From the NCBI GenBank assembly GCA_016935955.1, contig JAFGPY010000084.1:1-39828 (forward strand): a stretch of DNA of 39,828 nt, read 5' to 3'. A model generated the notes under the pieces. That model had not been told where the DNA came from and searched no databases. It worked only from the letters and a program-made list of their open reading frames with translations. Positions within the stretch are counted from its first letter, which is position 1, and every line of letters begins with the position of its first letter. Origin of the DNA: Planctomycetota bacterium (GTDB lineage: Bacteria; Planctomycetota; Phycisphaerae; FEN-1346; JAACEH01). A program made the position numbers and the translations under genes. Shown piece after piece: positions 16,236-22,473 of this stretch.

Positions 16236-16265
16236 ATTATACGGAGGATTAAGTAGGCGTTTCAA
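16236..16265 (-). promoter_or_regulatory. Near-consensus sigma70 promoter of the DUF2806 gene
   Basis: On the minus strand TTGAAA (16265-16260), an 18-bp spacer and a perfect TATAAT (16241-16236) precede the gene by about 60 nt. It is the strongest -35/-10 pair seen in the window and sits in an A/T-rich patch that is unlike the surrounding DNA. Confidence 0.7.
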
Positions 16266-16313
16266 GCGCGTAGACCGTCAGGCAATGGTGGTCCACCCCA
16301 TTTCTCCTGCCGC

Positions 16314-18374
16314 TCACAGTCTCGGCTGCGGGGCGCGGTCTTTGGAGGTCAGTTCGACCTTGTGGTCGTCCTCGAACGTGCCGCGAAGGCCGGACTGGCT
16401 CGGCGTTGTGCCGCGGTCGCCGGGGGCGCACTTCCATTGCCACAGGTCGTCGAAGGCCGGACCCTTGACGCGAATCTCGGCCTGGTCGGAGCCCTCGGTG
16501 TCCACCTTCATGTCGATCCGCTCGTGGTTCCACGGGTCAAAGAGCGTGATGACGCGCCAGCGTTTGGTCTTGGCCCGGAGCTGCAACTGCTTCAGACCCA
16601 TCGACTGGCCCTTGTGCTGGGCGCTGGAGGCGCCGATGCGGGCATCGAATGGCTGGTCGGCGGCCACCTTGAACCCGCAATGGGCACCGCCGCTGGAGAG
16701 CACGTAGCGGTTCTTGCCGTCGCCCTCGGCGAGGTCTTTGCCCTGGACGAGCCAGGTGATCTCGGTGTCCTTGTTGCGGGCGGCGATGTCGTCGAGAATG
16801 AGGATGTAGCGCGACTTGACCCAGGCGACGATGCGGCGGTAGCGGACGAGGTCGCTGTAGGCGCCTCCCGCTTCGCCCTCGGCAATGACCACGGGGCCGG
16901 CGTCCTTGAACGAGACCACCCGGGCGGCGCGGTCCATGCCGCCGTAGGGTTGCGTCCACTCGTCGCCCTCGCCCTTCTGCCCGCGGCCGTTGACGAGGAT
17001 CGTATTGTGGCCGCTGGTCAGTTTCTTCTCCGAATAGCCGTCGTCGATGGCCACGGTCTCGCCGTGGGTGTAGATTTCGAACATGTTGGCGTCGGGATCG
17101 TCGTGTGCCACGTTGGCGTAACCGCTCCCGCCATTGCAGAAGGCATTCAGCGTATAGCCGCCGTAGGGACCGCACTTGAACATCATGCCGACGTCATCCT
17201 TCTTCCAACCGTCGCGGGCGTAGGTGATGCCGAGGTCCGGATAGAAGGCGGTCGTCGGGACTTTGTCCAGCGAGCCGCCGGTCAGAGTGGGGTCGTACCA
17301 GATGCAGCCGTACCAGCCGTACTCGAAGAAGCTGCTCTTGCGTTTGTAGGCTTCCATGCCCGCGGCCTGGACGTCGGCCAGCTTGTGCTTGGCGCAGAGC
17401 CGCAACATGCAATGATTGTAGAAGTGCGGGCTGCCGTCCGTGTCGCCGTAGCGGAAGGCGTGGACGAGGTCGGGCGTCATCGACTGAATGCGGAACATCG
17501 GGGCGTTCTTGAAGAACGGGTGGCTAAGGAAGTCGGTGCCCAGGCAACGGTCCGCGGCGTCGAAGGCCATGACCAGGTACTGGAAACCGAAGGCCATGTA
17601 CGACGGCGACTCGTGGCAGGTGCCGTCCTCGGGCAGCCACTTGTGGACGAACTTCAGTTCGTCGGCCATGGCCTTCATGAGCTTGTCGGTGTCGGACGTG
17701 CCCTCGTGGGCTGCAAGCACCGACAGCACCAGTCCGGCGTCGCGATGGTACCGGTGGTTGTTCTGCGGATCGTTCTGCCAGTAGTGCGTGCCGGGGTTCT
17801 TCATCAGGTGGCCGCCCTCGTACATGCGGGTGGCCTGCAGGATGAGCTTGTCGCGGAACTTCTTGCGGAAGTCCTGCGGCAGGTCGTTGAAGGTCCAGTC
17901 GTAGGCCAGCGCGGCACCGACCATGACGTTCGCGGCGCCCATGCCGCTGTCCAATTCCGTGCCGGTCTCCCAGTGCTCCAGCTCCAGCAGGATCTTCATG
18001 AACGCCGCCGTCTGTTCCAGCGACTTCTTGTCGCCGGTCAGCACGTAGTGCAGGGCCACGGTCGGCAGCTTCCAGAAGAACTGCCGCTGGGCATCGGTCG
18101 CGTCGGTCAGGAAGGCCTGATTGGTCGGCGGTTGGCTGGCGGCCCCCAGGTACCGCGTCAGGTCGCTGTAGAACGGGTTGCCACTGCGGGTCCGCTGCTT
18201 CATGGCCTCGATGTCGTCCTGCGTGAACAGCAGCCGCGGGTGGCCCTTGGCCGCACCGGACTTGCCGTTGCCGCTTCGTCGCGATTGGGCCAGCGCCGGC
18301 TGAGTCGCGGCGGCAAGCGCCACGGACGCCAGCACGACAGATGCCGTCACCCTGAGAAGGAGATTCCTGACCAT
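16314..18374 (-). CDS. Secreted heparinase II/III-family polysaccharide lyase
   Basis: The 686-residue product has a signal peptide ending near LAQS (about residue 30). HPRLLFTQDDIEAMKQR then opens an all-helical toroid domain (about 45-390) with YWQNDPQNNHRYHRDAGL, where Asn and His match the catalytic groups of this lyase class. A beta-sandwich Hepar_II_III domain follows (about 420-680), with AHDDPDANMFEIYTHGETVAIDDGY and TSGHNTILVNGRGQ. It should cleave uronic-acid polysaccharides in the periplasm or outside the cell. The start ATG 18374 has AAGGGGG close upstream. The gene stands alone, facing away from the cluster at 18.7 kb. The exact substrate (alginate, heparin-like or other) cannot be stated. 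Confidence 0.85.
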   Translation of the reverse strand: MVRNLLLRVTASVVLASVALAAATQPALAQSRRSGNGKSGAAKGHPRLLFTQDDIEAMKQRTRSGNPFYSDLTRYLGAASQPPTNQAFLTDATDAQRQFFWKLPTVALHYVLTGDKKSLEQTAAFMKILLELEHWETGTELDSGMGAANVMVGAALAYDWTFNDLPQDFRKKFRDKLILQATRMYEGGHLMKNPGTHYWQNDPQNNHRYHRDAGLVLSVLAAHEGTSDTDKLMKAMADELKFVHKWLPEDGTCHESPSYMAFGFQYLVMAFDAADRCLGTDFLSHPFFKNAPMFRIQSMTPDLVHAFRYGDTDGSPHFYNHCMLRLCAKHKLADVQAAGMEAYKRKSSFFEYGWYGCIWYDPTLTGGSLDKVPTTAFYPDLGITYARDGWKKDDVGMMFKCGPYGGYTLNAFCNGGSGYANVAHDDPDANMFEIYTHGETVAIDDGYSEKKLTSGHNTILVNGRGQKGEGDEWTQPYGGMDRAARVVSFKDAGPVVIAEGEAGGAYSDLVRYRRIVAWVKSRYILILDDIAARNKDTEITWLVQGKDLAEGDGKNRYVLSSGGAHCGFKVAADQPFDARIGASSAQHKGQSMGLKQLQLRAKTKRWRVITLFDPWNHERIDMKVDTEGSDQAEIRVKGPAFDDLWQWKCAPGDRGTTPSQSGLRGTFEDDHKVELTSKDRAPQPRL

Positions 18375-18584
18375 GATGCCCCCTTTCGCCGGAGAAGGAC
18401 TGCTTGCGTTCTCATTAGAGCAAGATTGCGTGGACAAGGTTCCCGCCGCCTGCCCGCCTGCGGCCGCAACCGACCGGCCGCTGCCTTCTTAAACGCTCGA
18501 AGCCGGCAGATCATTCGCTCTTTTTGGAGTTTCGGCTTGTCGCGGCCACTTCTTTGGGAATGGTCGGTGGTGTAGCTGAGGGCC

Positions 18585-18613
18585 TTGCTGAACATGGACT
18601 CGTGCTGTAAGAT
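18585..18613 (+). promoter_or_regulatory. Candidate promoter of the first methyltransferase gene
   Basis: TTGCTG (18585-18590), a 17-bp spacer and TAAGAT (18608-18613) precede the gene by about 112 nt. The same -10 hexamer at the same spacing recurs before the GH2 gene at 22474. Confidence 0.4.
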
Positions 18614-18725
18614 CGTTGCGGCGGCGACACAGCGGTTCGGATCGGCGTGAGATGGCACTTCCGCCCTCTGGGGAACGTGGGCAAATCCGTCTGTGATGAA
18701 CGAAGCGAATCAGGAGCAGGGCAAG

Positions 18726-19505
18726 ATGCCGAGGCGTAGAGAGCCCAGGTACGTGGAGTATCCGGAGTACTACGACGGGGCACACGCTCAGACGCAGGAC
18801 CTGGAATTCTTCCTGGACTACGCGCGACAGTGCGGCTCGCCGATTCTGGAGTTGGCCTGCGGCACGGGAAGGCTTCTGGTACCCGTGGCGGAAGCGGGCC
18901 ATACGATTACGGGGCTCGACCTGTCGCCGGGCATGCTCTCGATCTGCCGGCGCCGGGTTGAGGACCTTGGACTGTCGGATCGGGCTTCCCTGGTGGAAGC
19001 CGACATGGCGGGTTTCGACTTGCCTGAGAAGGAGTTCGCCCTGGCCTACATTCCACTGCGATCGTTTGCGCACCTGTTCAGCCAGGATCAGCAACTGGCC
19101 TGCCTGCGGAGCGTCCACGACCACCTCCGCTCCGGCGGCGTGTTCATCGTGGTCGCTTTCGCCCTGAACCACGCGGTGGCGGCACGGGAGCCGGAGACTT
19201 CGTTCGGCGTCCTGAAGGAATTCGACGTGGCGGGGCGCGGCCGCGTCGTTCAGAGTCAGCGGTTCCTCGGCTACGACCCGGCGAGTCAGATTCTGCACTT
19301 CGAGTTCAGATTCGAAGAGCGCGATGACCAGGGGCGGACGATCCGCGAGAGCACGGTGCCCATGACGTTGCGATACACGTCGCGCTACGAGCTTCAACTC
19401 CTGATGGAGCGGGTCGGCTTCGAAGTGGTCGATGTGTTCCGCGACTACGAAAGACGGCCGTTCAACGGAAAGTACGAGATTATCATGGTCGGACGAAAGG
19501 CATAG
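18726..19505 (+). CDS. Class I SAM-dependent methyltransferase
   Basis: This 259-residue protein has the Rossmann methyltransferase motif I LELACGTGRLLVPVAEAG (from about residue 41), then GLDLSPGMLSICRRR as the ribose-binding acidic strand, and a motif II-like EADMAGFDLPEKEFALAYIPLRSFAHL. The C-terminal half (about 160-255) is a substrate domain with RYTSRYELQLLMERVGFEVVDVF. The substrate is unknown; the overall pattern resembles small-molecule methyltransferases. ATG 18726 has AGGAG 9 nt upstream; an in-frame ATG at 18696 would add ten residues. Its stop lies 2 nt before the next gene, so the pair is co-translated. Confidence 0.85.
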   Translation: MPRRREPRYVEYPEYYDGAHAQTQDLEFFLDYARQCGSPILELACGTGRLLVPVAEAGHTITGLDLSPGMLSICRRRVEDLGLSDRASLVEADMAGFDLPEKEFALAYIPLRSFAHLFSQDQQLACLRSVHDHLRSGGVFIVVAFALNHAVAAREPETSFGVLKEFDVAGRGRVVQSQRFLGYDPASQILHFEFRFEERDDQGRTIRESTVPMTLRYTSRYELQLLMERVGFEVVDVFRDYERRPFNGKYEIIMVGRKA

Positions 19506-19507
19506 CC

Positions 19508-20374
19508 GTGCTCATCAGTCTGCATGATCGCGAGAGGATCGAGGCGTATCTGCGGCAGGAGCCGTACGTGAACATCTACAGCCTGGGCGACCTGGACGGG
19601 GGGCAATGGCCGTTTACGGTCTGGTACGGCCTGGCCGACGGCGATCGGCTGCGGGCCCTGGCCCTGGTGTACACGCGGCTGTCCACGCCGACGCTGCTGG
19701 CCCTGGGCGGCGCGGGCGACCAGGAACACCTGCGGCGGCTCGTCGGTGAGATGGCACCCCTGCTGCCGCCGCGGCTGTATGCCCACCTGAACCTCGGGCT
19801 GAGCGACATTCTGGCCGCGCGGTACGACGTCGCGTCGCGCGGCGAGCACTACAAGATGGCCTGGGCCGACCGGTCGCGGCTCGGGGGCGTGGCGACGGAC
19901 GGCGTCGTGCGGCTCGGGCCGGGCGACGCCGAGGAACTGTCGGCCTTCTACGCCGCCAGCTATCCCGAGGCGTTCTTCGAGCCGTGCATGCTCGAGGCGG
20001 GTCCCTGGATGGCCGTGCGCGACCGGGCCGGGCGGCTGCTGAGCGTCGCGGGGCTGCACGTCTGCTCGGTGGCCTACCGCGTCGCGGCCGCGGGCACGAT
20101 CGCGACGCATCCGGACCATCGAAGCCGGGGGCACGCCCGCGCGGCCGTGGCGGGGCTGTGTCGCGAACTCGAGGGAACGATGGACCACATCGGTCTGAAC
20201 GTCAAGGCCGACAACACGGCCGCCATCCGATGCTACCGGGCACTGGGTTTCGAGCCTGTGGCCTCGTACGAGGAGTGCCTGCTGACGCTGCGCGATAATG
20301 CGACAAAATATGGACGATCGCCGGAAAAATCCTGCCGGAAAAATCCTGTTGACATTCAGGGACACGAGTATTAG
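19508..20374 (+). CDS. GNAT-family N-acetyltransferase with a repeat-derived tail
   Basis: This 288-residue protein has an N-terminal half that resembles a degenerate GNAT fold (LRQEPYVNIYSLGDLDGG) and a C-terminal active-type GNAT domain. The acetyl-CoA loop is HRSRGHARAAV (RSRGHA at 205-210), and NTAAIRCYRALGFEPV is the typical alpha4/beta7 end. It should transfer an acetyl group to an unknown amine. After LLTLRD the last 25 or so residues are unusual, because that DNA contains a 14-bp tandem duplication and a TTGACA; the natural end was probably near residue 263. The start GTG 19508 uses AAAGG in the end of the preceding gene. Confidence 0.83.
   Translation: MLISLHDRERIEAYLRQEPYVNIYSLGDLDGGQWPFTVWYGLADGDRLRALALVYTRLSTPTLLALGGAGDQEHLRRLVGEMAPLLPPRLYAHLNLGLSDILAARYDVASRGEHYKMAWADRSRLGGVATDGVVRLGPGDAEELSAFYAASYPEAFFEPCMLEAGPWMAVRDRAGRLLSVAGLHVCSVAYRVAAAGTIATHPDHRSRGHARAAVAGLCRELEGTMDHIGLNVKADNTAAIRCYRALGFEPVASYEECLLTLRDNATKYGRSPEKSCRKNPVDIQGHEY
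20321..20348. repeat. Perfect 14-bp tandem duplication
   Basis: CCGGAAAAATCCTG occurs twice in direct succession (20321-20334 and 20335-20348) at the 3' end of the GNAT gene. It is A-rich compared with its surroundings. It adds codons for an aberrant tail and runs straight into TTGACA at 20349. Confidence 0.8.
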
Positions 20375-20377
20375 GCT
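20349..20377 (+). promoter_or_regulatory. Possible promoter of the leader RNA
   Basis: TTGACA (20349-20354) is a perfect -35 hexamer; 17 bp further on TAGGCT is a poor -10, and TATTAG is closer to consensus but only 14 bp away. It lies upstream of the structured leader at 20493-20636. Only the -35 is convincing. Confidence 0.3.
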
Positions 20378-20394
20378 TCGGCTGCAAATCGCGG

Positions 20395-20420
20395 CATGGG
20401 CATCTGCCCATGGGTGGCAC
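20395..20420. repeat. Small palindromic element with GGTGGCAC edge (copy B)
   Basis: CATGGGCA (20395-20402) and TGCCCATG (20405-20412) form a perfect 8-bp stem with a 2-nt spacer, followed directly by GGTGGCAC. Read on the other strand, the edge TGCCACCC is the one seen at copy A (10601-10630). It probably belongs to a dispersed, REP-like family. Confidence 0.55.
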
Positions 20421-20460
20421 GAAAGAAACCATTTTTCAGACTGAGCCCAGAGTGGCGACC

Positions 20461-20574
20461 ATGGAAACTACCCGGAACATCTTCCTCCAGAGGCATCGCG
20501 CGTTTAAGCGCCAGATGCTGAATACGCGCGTCCACGGCGTTATTGCGCCGCGCGCAAGGAACGGGCCCGGATGA
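20461..20574 (+). CDS. Short Arg-rich open frame in the leader (37 codons, doubtful)
   Basis: ATG 20461 opens a 37-codon frame with seven arginines, beginning METTRNIFLQRHRAF and ending ARNGPG, with its stop at 20572-20574. An in-frame ATG at 20410 would give 54 codons. There is no good Shine-Dalgarno. The frame covers both RNA hairpins and segment 1 of the switch. If translated, it would act as a leader peptide whose last codons mask segment 1. It may equally be a chance frame over a structured RNA. Confidence 0.2.
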   Translation: METTRNIFLQRHRAFKRQMLNTRVHGVIAPRARNGPG

Positions 20575-20636
20575 GACATTGACGAAACCCGTGTTTTCCG
20601 GAAGGCCCGTTCGATGAGAACGGGCCTTTTTCTTTT
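20493..20636 (+). ncRNA. Structured leader RNA with mutually exclusive terminator/antiterminator
   Basis: Hairpin 1 pairs GCATCGCGC (20493-20501) with GCGC and GATGC (20508-20518) around GTTTAA. Hairpin 2 pairs GCGCG and CGGCG (20526-20539) with CGCCG and CGCGC (20546-20555) around TTATTG. Segment 1 GAACGGGCC (20559-20567) is identical to segment 3 (20618-20626), and both are complementary to segment 2 GGCCCGTTC (20604-20612). Pairing 1:2, helped by CGGA/TCCG inside, excludes the 2:3 terminator. The next gene, a methyltransferase, starts 40 nt after the T-tract. This is the layout of a transcription attenuator or riboswitch. It matches no known class that I recognise; the sensed signal is unknown. 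Confidence 0.55.
20602..20636 (+). terminator. Intrinsic terminator upstream of the second methyltransferase
   Basis: AAGGCCCGTTC (20602-20612) and GAACGGGCCTT (20618-20628) form a perfect 11-bp stem with loop GATGA, followed by TTTCTTTT. This is a classic Rho-independent terminator. It sits 40 nt before ATG 20676 rather than behind a gene, hence the attenuator reading. Confidence 0.88.
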
Positions 20637-20675
20637 GGTGAAGTCAGGGACGATTGTGGGTGGGAGGTAAGCATC

Positions 20676-21455
20676 ATGGCACTGCAATGGCCGGAAGTAC
20701 TGGACTGGCAACAATGGGCGGATCGGTTCGACCGGATGCAGGATCGGTACCTGGTCGCCCGGGACGAACGCTTTGAGACGGTTGTCCGGATGATCCACGC
20801 CCTGTGGCCGCAACCCGAGAGAGTGCTCGATCTGGGTTGCGGCTCAGGCAGCCTGAGCCTGGCGATCCTGGAGGCGTTTCCGGAATGTCGCCTGGTCGGA
20901 GTCGATCTGGACGAAAGCATGTTGGCCCTGGCGGGGCCGCGGCTGGCTCGCTTCGACGAGCGGGTCCGACTGCTCCGAGCCGACCTGCGCGACCCGGCGT
21001 GGCTTGCGTCGCTCGGCGAGAGTTTCGACGCCGTCGTGTCGTCGACGGCCCTGCACTGGCTGTCGCCCGCGAATCTGGCGGCGTTGTACGCCTGCCTGCC
21101 GGGATACATGGCGCCCGGCGGCGTCTTCCTGAACGCCGACCACGTCGGCAGCGTCAGCGCATCCGTCCAGGAGTGCTGGCAGGAGCGTCGCCGCTCCGCG
21201 CAGCAGTCGCAGGAGACTGAGAACGAATCCGATTCGTGGGACGAGTTCTGGCAGGCCTTCGCGGCCGCACTGGGCGTCGACCCGGCGCGGGTCGGCGAGA
21301 ACGTAGTCGCGCCGTGGGAAGGCGTCGAGGCGGGCATGCCGCTGGCGTGGCACTTCGAACGCCTGCGGGACGCCGGGTTCGCCTATGTGGACTGTTTCTG
21401 GCGATGCGACGGGGATGCCGTGTACGGAGGCGTGCTGGATGACAGGGAAGCTTGA
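20676..21455 (+). CDS. Class I SAM-dependent methyltransferase
   Basis: This 259-residue protein has motif I VLDLGCGSGSLSLAILEAFP (from about residue 50), the acidic LVGVDLDESMLALA, and DAVVSSTALHWLSPANLAALY, which resembles trans-aconitate or ubiquinone/menaquinone-type small-molecule methyltransferases. The C-terminal part (about 165-259) contains PWEGVEAGMPLAWHFERLRDAGFAYVDCFWR, the usual acceptor end of that group. ATG 20676 has GGGAGG 8 nt upstream. It is the first gene after the leader RNA and terminator and is followed at 29 nt by a GNAT gene, so both probably depend on read-through or on a promoter nearby. The substrate is unknown. Confidence 0.87.
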   Translation: MALQWPEVLDWQQWADRFDRMQDRYLVARDERFETVVRMIHALWPQPERVLDLGCGSGSLSLAILEAFPECRLVGVDLDESMLALAGPRLARFDERVRLLRADLRDPAWLASLGESFDAVVSSTALHWLSPANLAALYACLPGYMAPGGVFLNADHVGSVSASVQECWQERRRSAQQSQETENESDSWDEFWQAFAAALGVDPARVGENVVAPWEGVEAGMPLAWHFERLRDAGFAYVDCFWRCDGDAVYGGVLDDREA

Positions 21456-21484
21456 GACATCGTGAGGCGGCAGGAGGTGGAATC

Positions 21485-22351
21485 ATGAAAACGACGTTGC
21501 ACGCCACGGCCGGCACGTTTCTGGAAACGGCCGCGCAGTGGCTGAAGGCCGAAGAAGCGGTCAATAATCTGATACTCGGGCTTGCGGCGAACATTTCCGC
21601 CAGGAAGCAGGCAGGGACCGCGCGGCCGTTGATGATGACGGTGGCGGATCGGCGAGGACTGAGGGTTGCGGCACTGATGACCACTCCGCCGCAGCACATT
21701 CAGGTGTACGCGCCGGACGGTCCCGACAAGAAGGCGTTGAGCGTGCTGGCGGGCGCGCTTAAGGCCGGCAGTTACGAGGCGCTTGGGTGCATGGGCCCTG
21801 CGGCAACAGCGAGGGCCTTCGCGGACATCTGGACCGCGCGCACGAGGAAGAAGATTGCGAAGACGAAGGACCTGTTGGCGTACGAGCTTCGGCGGATGCC
21901 CGAAGCGACGGATGTTGCGGGACGGCTGCGGGTCGCGACGGCGACGGACGAGAGCCTGGCGGCCAAGTGGCATCATGCCTTCGTCCTGGAGGCCATAGGC
22001 AACGACGATGCGGCGGCAAGCCATTCCGCGGCTGCACGGGGCATCGCCAACGAGAGCCTGTTCTTCTGGGAGGACGGCGGGCAGCCGGTGTGTCAGGCCT
22101 ACTCGTCGCGGCGCACTCGTCGGGGCATCGCCATCGGGGCGGTCTACACGCCGCCGGAGTTTCGCGGCCGCGGCTACGGCACGGCCTGCGTGACGGCGTT
22201 GAGCCGGCGACAACTCGAAGCAGGACGGGAGTTCTGCTGCCTGTACGCCGACAAGGCCAACCCGACGGCTAACGGCATCTACCGCCGCATCGGTTACGTG
22301 CCGGTGGCGGACATCGGCCAGTACAGCTTCACGGAGGCGACTCACGCCTGA
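21485..22351 (+). CDS. GNAT-family N-acetyltransferase
   Basis: This 288-residue protein has an N-terminal domain (about 1-150) of the kind found in two-part GNATs, and a C-terminal catalytic domain. The latter has AIGAVYTPPEFRGRGYGTACVTAL, with the acetyl-CoA loop RGRGYG at 227-232, and CCLYADKANPTANGIYRRIGYVPV as the closing helix and strand. The acceptor is unknown. ATG 21485 has a near-perfect AGGAGGTGG 4 nt upstream. It is the second gene of the methyltransferase/GNAT pair. Its architecture parallels the GNATs at 19508 and 25150, so they may be old paralogues. Confidence 0.87.
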   Translation: MKTTLHATAGTFLETAAQWLKAEEAVNNLILGLAANISARKQAGTARPLMMTVADRRGLRVAALMTTPPQHIQVYAPDGPDKKALSVLAGALKAGSYEALGCMGPAATARAFADIWTARTRKKIAKTKDLLAYELRRMPEATDVAGRLRVATATDESLAAKWHHAFVLEAIGNDDAAASHSAAARGIANESLFFWEDGGQPVCQAYSSRRTRRGIAIGAVYTPPEFRGRGYGTACVTALSRRQLEAGREFCCLYADKANPTANGIYRRIGYVPVADIGQYSFTEATHA

Positions 22352-22397
22352 TCGTGGCACGGACTGAGCTGATCGGAGCAAGGCGGCCGTCGGCAAC

Positions 22398-22426
22398 TTG
22401 CGTGAGCAGGCGACCACCTGTAAGAT
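22398..22426 (+). promoter_or_regulatory. Candidate promoter of the GH2 gene
   Basis: TTGCGT (22398-22403), a 17-bp spacer and TAAGAT (22421-22426) precede ATG 22474 by 47 nt. The spacing and -10 hexamer repeat those before the gene at 18726. Confidence 0.45.
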
Positions 22427-22473
22427 GGCCGCACGTTGGGGCGGAACGTTTGCAGACGACAGGGGAAGGTCGG

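Noticed and set aside
22355..22370. Sigma54-like sequence TGGCACG followed by GAGCT before the GH2 gene
   Set aside because: The -24 half is perfect and the spacing is right, but the -12 half reads GAGC instead of TTGC. A sigma70-type pair lies just downstream.
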